From Sphingobacterium sp. (GTDB lineage Bacteria > Bacteroidota > Bacteroidia > Sphingobacteriales > Sphingobacteriaceae), in contig JAIRVH010000172.1 of assembly GCA_031253985.1 (NCBI GenBank), positions 1 to 64,000 of the forward strand: DNA of 64,000 nt, given 5' to 3'. The notes below the pieces were generated by a model. The model ran no database searches, was not told the DNA's origin, and saw only the letters and a program-made list of their open reading frames with translations. Every line of letters starts with the position of its first letter. Position 1 is the stretch's first letter. The position numbers and the translations under genes were made by a program. This document shows, in pieces, positions 37,428 through 44,291 of the stretch.

Positions 37428-37812
37428 ATGGTAAATGCTCAGAAAAATTCATGTTAAAACTCTAACTAGATTCATCGGTTGCTCTAATCTAACAACAAAA
37501 AATGAAAGATCATTTAGGTTTTCGCTTTTTCATCATGCATTCCAATTCCGGCCAGATAAAATGGCACTCGCCACCCCATTTTACTTCCAGATATGTGATG
37601 GGAAATTATAAAAATTCAATGCTCAAATTGATGCCTCTAAGAGGTCAAGTTTATATTACATATTTTTTGGCTGGCCCCATCCGTATCTTTTAAGCTCCCG
37701 CAATGACCTGTTATTTTTAAATTTTGGTGACATTAAAACTTCTTTTTAGTTTTTTACGTATATTCCTACGCACCTTTAGTTAAATAAGTGCAAATTTAAT
37801 ACTTAAATTATA
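37428..37812. other. Divergent spacer between the membrane regulator and the Crp-like gene
   Basis: The 385 bases must hold promoters in both directions. A 63-codon forward frame at 37502-37693 has no recognisable content. No clear hairpin or consensus promoter was found. Confidence 0.45.
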
Positions 37813-38463
37813 ATGCATAAATCAACTTTACATCATTCAAAAAGAAAGAATCTGCGTGATGATAACACGATCCAGGATACGATGACGATCCTTGTCGAGC
37901 AGATAAAAGCCTGTGGGAGTCTTGATGAATCTGAGGTTGAACAAATTCAATCTGTTTTGAAGTATGAAATATTTTTAAAGAATTTATACCTCTTTGAAAG
38001 CAGCAGAATCTGTGATAGATTATACTTTCTAGTATCTGGCAGTCTTCATCTTTTTGAAACGGATCATAATGAAGTAAAAAGAATAAAACAGTTTGCAGTT
38101 GACGGATGGTGGATTACCGACTTCTCAGCTTTTCATAGTAAAGAGCCAACTAAATGTAAGCTCTTGGCTTTCGAAAATTCTATTTGCCTTTCGATCAGCT
38201 ATGAGGATTACTTTAAACTAATTGAACATATTCCAACTGTTTCTAATTATTTCCGGAAGATCTATCAAGATTTTTTTATACTCTGCCAAGATCTGTTTTT
38301 TGCCGCTGTACAAAATGACGGAAAGGGAAGTTATCTTTATATAACAGAGAAATACCCTGCCTTGCTGCAGAGAATTCCCCTGTATCAGATTGCATCTTTC
38401 CTGGGAGTTACGCCTGTTTTGATAAGCAATATTAGAAAGCAGATATTCAAAAAACAGGATTAA
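37813..38463 (+). CDS. Crp/Fnr family transcriptional regulator
   Basis: A 216-residue regulator. The cyclic-nucleotide-binding-like beta-barrel covers about 35-150 (KNLYLFESSRICDRLYFLVSGSLHLFE). The C-terminal helix-turn-helix is shortened to about 50 residues (QIASFLGVTPVLISNIRKQIF). The phosphate-binding cassette of true CRP (GERP/RRSA) is absent, so cAMP binding is not supported. A possible later ATG is at 37882 (MTILVEQ). Bacteroidota have many such Crp-like proteins with unknown ligands. It is followed by a convergent SRPBCC gene. Confidence 0.82.
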   Translation: MHKSTLHHSKRKNLRDDNTIQDTMTILVEQIKACGSLDESEVEQIQSVLKYEIFLKNLYLFESSRICDRLYFLVSGSLHLFETDHNEVKRIKQFAVDGWWITDFSAFHSKEPTKCKLLAFENSICLSISYEDYFKLIEHIPTVSNYFRKIYQDFFILCQDLFFAAVQNDGKGSYLYITEKYPALLQRIPLYQIASFLGVTPVLISNIRKQIFKKQD

Positions 38464-38492
38464 AATAACATTCTCTTTTTTATTCTATTAAA

Positions 38493-38912
38493 TCATCGAT
38501 TCTCACATTTTCTTTTCAACGCAGTATTCATTTTAGTGAAATCAGCCTGCGCAGATGTCTTAATTTTTCTGGCTAAAAAAGAAGTCATAATTCCCTTAAA
38601 AGTTTCGTACTGTTCAAACAGGCAGCAATTTTCTGAAATCTTGGTAATCCTAAACACATGAATACTGTCAAGTAATCCATTAATAACCATTTTTCCTTTC
38701 CACGATAACATGTGCTTCTCAATGATATCGTTGACTTTGGTTTTCATTTTTACGGTTGGAAACTGAACGATAAGAAACTCATCTTTTTTTGCATTGCCTT
38801 CAATTGATTTGATATATGGATTCCAACGATCATACTCGGCAAAGTTGAGAAGATTCGTCCATATTTCTTCAGCACTCGCCTCTATTATAATTTCTGTGTA
38901 GACTCTAAGCAT
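38493..38912 (-). CDS. SRPBCC (START-like) domain protein
   Basis: A 139-residue protein of the Bet v1/polyketide-cyclase fold, which forms a deep hydrophobic pocket. IIIEASAEEIWTNLLNFAEYDRWNPYIKSIEGNA is the classic start of the SRPBCC family. The end ADFTKMNTALKRKCE is the closing helix. There is no signal peptide. The ligand is unknown. It is divergent from the SDR gene across 142 bases. Confidence 0.85.
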   Translation of the reverse strand: MLRVYTEIIIEASAEEIWTNLLNFAEYDRWNPYIKSIEGNAKKDEFLIVQFPTVKMKTKVNDIIEKHMLSWKGKMVINGLLDSIHVFRITKISENCCLFEQYETFKGIMTSFLARKIKTSAQADFTKMNTALKRKCENR

Positions 38913-39023
38913 AATTTTTGAAATAAAGCAATATTACTGCATTGTTACTTCTACTTCCAAGAAAAACTATGACACAAGGGTATTTCTTAAAATATTTTAA
39001 GAAGATTTCTTTTACTGTACTTA

Positions 39024-39031
39024 TAAATTTG
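39024..39031 (+). promoter_or_regulatory. TAnnTTTG -7 element upstream of the SDR gene
   Basis: TAAATTTG lies 23 bases before the SDR ATG and matches the Bacteroidota -7 consensus. It would give a leader of about 17 bases. No clear -33 element was identified. Confidence 0.4.
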
Positions 39032-39054
39032 CTAATGATTAAAATGAAAATATC

Positions 39055-39822
39055 ATGGGAAAATTAGAAAACAAAGTCGCTGTAATTACCGGTGCCGGAT
39101 CCGGTATGGGAAAACAGATCGCCCTTCAATTTGCAGAAGAAGGAGCCAAAATTGTTGCTGTTGATATAGATACAGAAAGATTGGAGAAATTAGAGTCTGA
39201 TATAATTGCCATGGGTGGTGATGTATCCACTTTTTTAGGAAATGTTGCAAAAACTGAAGACGTAAAGGCCATGATCGATATGGCTGTAGCTGAGTATGGT
39301 ACTCTAGATATTCTGGTAAACAATGCCGGAATTATGGATAGCTTTGAACCAGTTGGTGAAGTTGATGACAGCCAATTCGACAGGATCATGAAAATAAACG
39401 TTGAGGGACCATTAAAAGCTATGCGAAAAGCGATGTCCATTTTTCTGCCAAAAAATGAAGGAAATATTATTAATATCTGTTCCGTTGGAGGATTACATGC
39501 TGGTCGCGCCGGTGCATCCTATACCACTAGTAAATTTGCATTAGTCGGACTGACAAAGAATACAGGCTATCTGTACTCAAAATCCGGTATACGGTGCAAT
39601 GGAATTGCACCCGGGGATATAAGTACAAACATCAATGACAATATTGATTTAACAAAGATTACTGAGATTACTAAGGACAGAATTTTGGCAGGCGTACCAC
39701 TGAGCCCCCATAGTGCCTCTCCAGATGTTATCGCTAAAGCAGCACTATTTTTGGCAAGCGATGACTCAAGTTTCATAAATGGAGAGATCCTTGTCGTAGA
39801 CGGGGGCTGGAGCGTTTATTAA
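39055..39822 (+). CDS. SDR family NAD(P)-dependent oxidoreductase
   Basis: A 255-residue classical short-chain dehydrogenase. The cofactor motif TGAGSGMGKQIA is at residues 12-23, with NNAGIMDS in the middle and the catalytic Tyr and Lys in SYTTSKFALVG. An acidic residue after strand 2 (AVDIDTERL) suggests NAD preference. The C-terminus FINGEILVVDGGWSVY is typical of 3-oxoacyl reductase-like members. Substrate unknown. It seems monocistronic. Confidence 0.9.
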   Translation: MGKLENKVAVITGAGSGMGKQIALQFAEEGAKIVAVDIDTERLEKLESDIIAMGGDVSTFLGNVAKTEDVKAMIDMAVAEYGTLDILVNNAGIMDSFEPVGEVDDSQFDRIMKINVEGPLKAMRKAMSIFLPKNEGNIINICSVGGLHAGRAGASYTTSKFALVGLTKNTGYLYSKSGIRCNGIAPGDISTNINDNIDLTKITEITKDRILAGVPLSPHSASPDVIAKAALFLASDDSSFINGEILVVDGGWSVY

Positions 39823-39918
39823 GATCAGAAGTCAATGATTACACAGACTTGTTAAATTATCATTAACCGATAAGATATCTTTATATGGTGTAACCAGACA
39901 AACCCTTGTAACACTATT

Positions 39919-39947
39919 TATGTCGTAGGATATTTTCCTGCGACATA
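39919..39947. repeat. 12-bp hairpin downstream of the SDR gene
   Basis: TATGTCGTAGGA (39919-39930) pairs with TCCTGCGACATA (39936-39947), with one G-T wobble and a 5-base loop. No T-tract follows on either strand, so intrinsic termination is possible but not certain. Confidence 0.5.
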
Positions 39948-40286
39948 GCTAGAGAGGTCTTGCCGAAATACATTGCCTATTCCATTAAAAATAGAAGAAA
40001 ATTATAAATAGCATCGTCCTAGCATAAGATCCTGCTATTCGAGTGAGAATCGGTAGCCTCTCTCCTCCTCTTTATTTCTAGCTTTCAATTAAGTTTTCCA
40101 AATGAGCTCTTATTAGACATCCGAAGACAATATTTCTTTCATAACCCCGACCGCGTATCGAGAGATTAAATTTTCATTCTATGGAAATAAAGAATAATGG
40201 ATTTACATAGTAAATAACACTACCACATCGCTTTCGTTCTGCAAAACTGACCAAGATAAATTTAATTCTTACAATTATCTATAATT
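39948..40286. other. AT-rich spacer without a recognised gene
   Basis: No open frame of note was found between the hairpin after the SDR gene and the promoter-like element of the peptide gene. Codon-like stretches broken by stops are present but could not be assigned to a family. Confidence 0.4.
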
Positions 40287-40294
40287 CTATAAAA

Positions 40295-40314
40295 CGAATT
40301 TATAATTATGAAAA
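40295..40314 (+). promoter_or_regulatory. CG-N6-TAnnTTTG-like element (copy a) upstream of the glycine-rich peptide gene
   Basis: CG, six bases (AATTTA), TAATTATG, then AAAA. TAAAA precedes the CG. The spacing equals that of the other copies. A start near 40317 would give a leader of about 32 bases for the peptide gene at 40349. Confidence 0.45.
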
Positions 40315-40348
40315 ATAGTCTACAAATCAAAGCTTCTATCTTTGAATT

Positions 40349-40531
40349 ATGGAAAAAATCAATAAAAAAATTTATGTAGCTCCCCTAATAAGAAGCATTG
40401 CGATCGAGATGGAGCATGGTATAGCTGCGGGATCTTCTAATTTGGGAGACGGATCAGATGGGAACTCCAATAGTGGTGGTGGTGGTGGTGGTAATGGCGA
40501 CGGTGGTGGAATGGGATCTGGAGTTTTATAA
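40349..40531 (+). CDS. Small glycine-rich peptide with IAAGS motif
   Basis: A 60-residue peptide starting MEKINKKIYVAPLIRSIAIE, then MEHGIAAGSS, then a tail rich in Gly, Asn, Asp and Ser with a run of six Gly. The K-x-Y-x-x-P start and the ME-x-x-I-A-x-GS midpoint recall short Bacteroidota peptides of unknown function that vary only in their tail. There is no signal peptide. A promoter-like element lies upstream and a terminator downstream, which supports a real monocistronic gene. It could be the precursor of a modified or secreted peptide, but no modifying enzyme is adjacent. A TATCTTTG box at 40337-40344 could give a leaderless message instead. Confidence 0.6.
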   Translation: MEKINKKIYVAPLIRSIAIEMEHGIAAGSSNLGDGSDGNSNSGGGGGGNGDGGGMGSGVL

Positions 40532-40589
40532 GACTTTCTGATATATAAACAGCGAATTAGATAGTTTTTCAACCCAATCTAAAACAAGG

Positions 40590-40622
40590 AAGCCTGTATT
40601 TTCCTTATATGCAGGCTTTTAT
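40590..40622 (+). terminator. Rho-independent terminator of the glycine-rich peptide gene
   Basis: AAGCCTGTAT (40590-40599) pairs with ATGCAGGCTT (40609-40618) with one wobble, a 9-base loop and a T-rich tail. It lies about 60 bases after the peptide stop. Confidence 0.8.
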
Positions 40623-41278
40623 AGTTTTTGTCACCAAAGTATGCTTTGAATTTAAAGGTCTATTCCGTTCACAATCACTCCCGCTAAAAAAAGTTACTTG
40701 GTTTGTTAAAAAAAATATGCTCCTCTGTCGCTAATTGCATTTAAGAAAGATTAGTTAAAGGTATATAATTAAAGTAGGACCAATGGAGAAATACACAATA
40801 TTTTAAGCTCAGGTTATCGCATAAAACGAAGTCAAAAAACCTGATTTAATCTCTATCTTTTTAATTATTATATTTCGAATTAAAGGAAGTGATAAAATTA
40901 ATAAGCGATTAGATAATATTGAAAACAATAGCTAATGAATTACAGCATATATTTGGTTATAGAAACAAATGTTAGGATCAGAATCAGGATCCTTTCGGCA
41001 AAATAACAGGTATGGCCTGAAAACATGTTAGTTTATGTTATTAAAAAATTACAGAAAATCAGTACGGAAAAGCAAATCCCAGATTCACAATAAAATTTAG
41101 GATGGTATTAAAGCAAACAATCAACCAAAAAATTAATACCTCTCCTGCAATAACACAATTTCTGTGGCATTTCAATGCATTTCTTACCTGATGACCTTAA
41201 ATAATACTAGATATAAAATATAATTACAATGGATATCGAATTACATAAATAAAGATTAGTAAAGAAAACATCAAAAAT
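40623..41278. other. Spacer before the histidine kinase gene
   Basis: About 650 AT-rich bases with no supported gene. One copy of the recurring promoter-like element lies at 40906-40925. Its predicted transcript would either be a long leader of the kinase gene or an untranslated RNA. Confidence 0.4.
40906..40925 (+). promoter_or_regulatory. CG-N6-TAnnTTTG-like element (copy b)
   Basis: CG, ATTAGA, TAATATTG, AAAA. It differs from TAnnTTTG at one position. It lies about 350 bases before the histidine kinase ATG, and no terminator with a T-tract was found in between. Confidence 0.4.
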
Positions 41279-42472
41279 ATGACAATTAAAGCTAATTCCG
41301 CATCAAAATCTGATGCATCTTCACAAGACGAAATGAGGTCAAGTCAGAAAATTTTGGATGTTTTGTGCCAGAATACACATATGCAATTTGGAGTAATCCG
41401 AGTAATTAAAGATAAATCATGGAGTAATTGGTGTATGTATGATTACCATAGTCAATTGCTTACTGTTGATGATAGTCAGGAGTATATTAAGGTTTATCAA
41501 GAAATCCGAGTCGGATTAAACCCAGTTTTTATTCAGGATAGTAATCTTTGTGGAAATAAAGCATGGAGAGAAATTCTAAATGGGGTGGGAATGAGAAGCT
41601 ATATATCTTTCCCTATCATAGATAAAAACAATATTATACTTGGTCACTTAAGTTTTATGGACACCAAGCCCGTTCATTTTGACAATGAGAAGTTATCGAT
41701 GTTGTTACCTTTCTGCGGAGACCTGATAGCCATCGATTTTATCAAAGTTTTTGGATTGAGATATACCAATATAATACTGGATAATGAGCGTAAATATTCC
41801 AGAAAGAGAGACATTATACTATCCTCGCTTGCACATGATCTAAATAATCCACTTAGTGCTGTTAAAATGCTGTCTCAATTCCTCAAAGAAAAGCTAAGTG
41901 ATGAAAAGCACAAAAAGGTGGCGAAACGCATAGAGGATTCATCACTTCGCATGAAAAATATGATAGATGATATTCTGGACTTTAGCATAGAAAAAATGGG
42001 GATAGACTCAGCCATTAAGAAAGAACCTGTTTGTATGGAATCATTAATAAAGCAAGTTCTGGATGAATTTGCCCCTCAAGTTATTCGATTTGTTTCCTTA
42101 AGAATTAATATACATAGAAATGTTATCTGCAATAAAACTAAAATTGGCCGGGCTATTTCCAATCTGATTTCTAATTCCATTAAACATGGCAGACCCGGTA
42201 AAAAAATAGAAATAGATTCCTATATTAAAAATAATAATTTTGTCTTTCAGATCGAAAATCACATTATTCGAACAAAAAGCAAATCATTTCAAAATTTATT
42301 CTCTCCATTTGAAAAAAGTGAACAAAGCGATGGGTTAGGTCTGGGATTATATATCGTACAACAAATTGCGAGAATACATTCTGGAGAAATTCAATTCATT
42401 TTAAGAGAAGATAAAATCACATTTAAATTTGTCATTCCGCTAGTAGATCAAGTTTATAATTGCACCAATTAA
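41279..42472 (+). CDS. Orphan sensor histidine kinase with GAF-like domain
   Basis: A 397-residue cytoplasmic kinase with no membrane helix. The N-terminal GAF-like domain (about 25-155) ends in SYISFPIIDKNNIILGHLSFMD. The phospho-accepting His186 lies in SLAHDLNNPLSAVKML (HisKA). The ATPase domain has an N-box NLISNSIKHG and a G-box SDGLGLGLYIVQQIA. No response regulator gene is next to it, so its partner is elsewhere or it acts alone. It stands alone in a gene-poor region. Confidence 0.88.
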   Translation: MTIKANSASKSDASSQDEMRSSQKILDVLCQNTHMQFGVIRVIKDKSWSNWCMYDYHSQLLTVDDSQEYIKVYQEIRVGLNPVFIQDSNLCGNKAWREILNGVGMRSYISFPIIDKNNIILGHLSFMDTKPVHFDNEKLSMLLPFCGDLIAIDFIKVFGLRYTNIILDNERKYSRKRDIILSSLAHDLNNPLSAVKMLSQFLKEKLSDEKHKKVAKRIEDSSLRMKNMIDDILDFSIEKMGIDSAIKKEPVCMESLIKQVLDEFAPQVIRFVSLRINIHRNVICNKTKIGRAISNLISNSIKHGRPGKKIEIDSYIKNNNFVFQIENHIIRTKSKSFQNLFSPFEKSEQSDGLGLGLYIVQQIARIHSGEIQFILREDKITFKFVIPLVDQVYNCTN

Positions 42473-42684
42473 TATAATAAAACAATATAAGATCAAATTT
42501 TATAATCGACTTTGCAGGAAAATGAATTCTAAAAAATTATTAAGGATATATTCGAGAGATAAAGACTTAGAAACAGTGTGCTATAAATTTCCTTAAATTA
42601 CACCGAAAATTTAAAATTCTCATAATTGCTGTTTTATAAATTATCATAATATTGATAAACTCGCCAGTCCCTATAAGTAATAAT
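42473..42684. other. AT-rich stretch downstream of the kinase gene
   Basis: No supported gene or hairpin with a T-tract was seen in these 210 bases. Confidence 0.4.
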
Positions 42685-42776
42685 TTTATAAAGCGTTTTG
42701 ATAGTTATGAAAATAAGAATTACAAAAAAATACATGAAATTTGAAGTTCATATAATCTGGTAGATCCAGGTGGTTT
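42685..42776 (+). repeat. Tandem unit 1 of a 157-bp-period imperfect repeat
   Basis: It aligns without gaps to 42842-42933. It begins TTTATAAAGCG and ends GGTAGATCCAGGTGGTTT. The first 11 bases are identical in both units, and the last 18 differ at two positions. It carries promoter-like copy c (CG at 42694, TAGTTATG at 42702-42709). Confidence 0.7.
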
Positions 42777-42826
42777 GAAAATGTTTAATATAGTAAAATG
42801 GCATCTACAAATAGGTGCCATTTTTT
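42716..42826 (+). ncRNA. Candidate small RNA 1 (about 110 nt)
   Basis: The predicted transcript starts about 7 bases after the TAGTTATG box and ends at an intrinsic terminator. That terminator pairs AAAATGGCATCT (42795-42806) with AGGTGCCATTTT (42813-42824), with one wobble, then TT. No open frame of useful length lies inside. The homologous unit downstream supports a real transcribed element. Inference only; no RNA family was recognised. Confidence 0.4.
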
Positions 42827-42841
42827 GGTACCAGTTATAAA

Positions 42842-42933
42842 TTTATAAAGCGATGAGATAACTTTGAAAACGAATTTTTCAAAAATAATATCCAACTTCG
42901 AGTATCATAAAAATTGGTAGATCTAGGTGATTT
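42842..42933 (+). repeat. Tandem unit 2 of a 157-bp-period imperfect repeat
   Basis: The partner of 42685-42776 at an offset of exactly 157 bases. It holds promoter-like copy d (CG at 42851, TAACTTTG at 42859-42866), a full match to TAnnTTTG, and the block GGTAGATCTAGGTGATTT at 42916-42933. Confidence 0.7.
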
Positions 42934-42985
42934 ATCAGATTGTTTATAACATAGTTATTGGCGTTCTTCTAAAGAACGCCTTTTT
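42873..42985 (+). ncRNA. Candidate small RNA 2 (about 113 nt)
   Basis: A predicted transcript with the same architecture and length as candidate 1. It ends at a terminator GGCGTTCTT (42960-42968), CTA loop, AAGAACGCC (42972-42980), then five T. The terminator stems of the two units differ in sequence but lie at equivalent places, as expected of two independent small RNA genes. Confidence 0.4.
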
Positions 42986-43017
42986 CATTGGAAATCAGAT
43001 TTAAAAATATTTAGGCC

Positions 43018-43049
43018 AAAAAAAAAGCTCCTCGGGCAGCGGGGAGCTT
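43018..43049 (-). terminator. Reverse-strand terminator downstream of the sigma-factor relic
   Basis: AAGCTCCTC (43025-43033) pairs with GGGGAGCTT (43041-43049), with one wobble and a 7-base loop. On the reverse strand the stem is followed by nine T. It fits as the old terminator of the decayed sigma-factor gene at 43207-43605. Confidence 0.75.
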
Positions 43050-43206
43050 CTAACAAAACTATACGTGGATAATTTAGAACTCATTGTCAAATTTATACCT
43101 TTTTTCAGAAATTATTCCAATGCTGAAAATAATAAATTGTTGAAAAATTTATTACTCAGTTTCCTGAATAATTTTGGAAAAATAATTTGATAATGGTGCC
43201 TACCTT

Positions 43207-43605
43207 TTATGAAGACCACTTAGTGCCATAAGGTAATGTCTGGAGAAAACCACATATAATCAATCCCAATTCCTCTACATCTGGACCACTCTCTCCTATT
43301 GCACGAGTGATTTTGAAATTATTTTTTAATATTGATTCACAATGTTGGCTCTCATGAATTGTTTTGATTAGTTTAATTTTTAGAACAGAATAGAGATAAT
43401 TTTTGAGGTTTAAAGTCGTCAAACGGCTACGATTATCCCAAATCCATATAAATACGTCCTTAATCGTTTCAGTCGTTACATCGCTTCCATAATTATACTA
43501 TAGCCATAAATATAAAGCTGGTCAACGCACTTTATTAAAAGCATCCGAATTTCCTTGACGTAGCGCTTTCAAAAGATCTGCATCATCATATATATCTTCT
43601 ACCAT
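43207..43605 (-). pseudogene. Decayed ECF (sigma-70 family) sigma-factor gene
   Basis: On the reverse strand an ATG at 43605 reads MVEDIYDDADLLKALRQGNS and DAFNK, the usual start of a Bacteroidota ECF sigma factor. After a frameshift it continues DQLYIYGYSIIM (region 2.1). After a second shift it reads DVTTETIKDVFIWIWDNRSR and then LNLKNYLYSVLKIKLIKTIHES (regions 2.3-2.4). It ends with GPDVEELGLIICGFLQTLPYG and a premature stop. Region 4.2, the -35-binding helix-turn-helix, is missing. No FecR anti-sigma gene is adjacent. Two frameshifts and the lost C-terminus make it non-functional as written. Confidence 0.7.
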
Positions 43606-43707
43606 ATCGCTATAATGTACTGACAAACTAATTCACAATATTCCAATTCATTGAGAAATAAAACCTGGTTCCGAGGAACGTTGCAATTGTATCTCCTAGT
43701 CGGTTTT

Positions 43708-43727
43708 CGAATAGATATTTTTGAATT
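43708..43727 (+). promoter_or_regulatory. CG-N6-TAnnTTTG element (copy e)
   Basis: CG, AATAGA, TATTTTTG, then AATT. It matches TAnnTTTG fully. A start near 43730 would lie 14 bases before a 27-codon frame at 43744. Confidence 0.45.
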
Positions 43728-43743
43728 CCTATTATAATAAAAA

Positions 43744-43827
43744 ATGCACCTTCAAACGAGTGAAGCCGCATATAAAAAACTTAATTTAATCCCCAACTAT
43801 AAAACGGAATTGATACTGCAGAATTAG
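43744..43827 (+). CDS. Possible 27-residue peptide
   Basis: The ATG at 43744 reads MHLQTSEAAYKKLNLIPNYK, then TELILQN and a stop. It starts about 20 bases after the -7 box of promoter-like copy e, which is the main reason to list it. The Y-K-K-L-N-L segment recalls the end of GNAT acetyltransferases, so it may instead be a gene relic. No family could be assigned. Confidence 0.25.
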   Translation: MHLQTSEAAYKKLNLIPNYKTELILQN

Positions 43828-43848
43828 ATTTAATTCTTCAGAACTCAT

Positions 43849-43877
43849 TTTTCAAAATGACGAAAACGCTTTATAAA
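43849..43877 (-). promoter_or_regulatory. Reverse-strand copy (h) of the promoter-like element
   Basis: On the reverse strand: TTTATAAAGCG (43877-43867), TTTTCG, TCATTTTG, AAAA. The upstream 11-mer is identical to that of the tandem units at 42685 and 42842. It points toward the decayed sigma-factor gene. Confidence 0.4.
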
Positions 43878-44111
43878 TCTATCTATTCTATGGTTATTTA
43901 ACATTAAAGATATATCTGAATTTAATGAGCACCCTTTCTAGTCTCAAATCTTAATACTTGTTATATCAATCTGTGTTATTTTCGTTCTGCGTAGAGAAGA
44001 GTATTAATTACTTGATTTAAGATTATTTTTCAGATTAAAATAAATCATATAATCTATAAATAATATAGATTTAAAAGAAATTAAAAAGTCAAAATATATA
44101 ATTTGACAAAC

Positions 44112-44131
44112 CGAATAGATAATTTTGAAAA
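44112..44131 (+). promoter_or_regulatory. CG-N6-TAnnTTTG element (copy f) upstream of the second SusC gene
   Basis: CG, AATAGA, TAATTTTG, AAAA; a full match to TAnnTTTG, preceded by TTGACAAAC. It is the nearest promoter candidate for the SusC operon, with a leader of about 155 bases to the ATG at 44292. Confidence 0.5.
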
Positions 44132-44291
44132 GCGTGTTGCGACTTACTTTTCGCACCTTTGTTTCCGTTGACAAGCATATATAGTCAGCTAGATTTATGA
44201 AATAAACTACCAGAAGATTAGCATAACTAAAGGTCTCAGAATGGGCCAAAATTGAACTAAATTATTCACATATTAATAATTCATTAACCTA

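Noticed and set aside
37502..37693. Forward 63-codon frame in the divergent spacer
   Set aside because: No recognisable motif and no clear promoter; it probably arises by chance.
40372..40572. Reverse-strand proline-rich frame
   Set aside because: It is antisense to the glycine-rich peptide gene; the proline run is the complement of the Gly codons.
42751..42776. GGTAGATCCAGGTGG block considered as a tRNA fragment
   Set aside because: No T-loop GTTCGA sequence, no cloverleaf arms and no CCA end around it.
43669..43683. Short palindrome GGTTCCGAGGAAC considered as a recombination site
   Set aside because: It is a single small palindrome with no flanking repeat or integrase gene.
44004..44249. 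Reverse-strand 81-codon frame upstream of the second SusC gene
   Set aside because: Low-complexity composition and overlap with the promoter-like element on the other strand.
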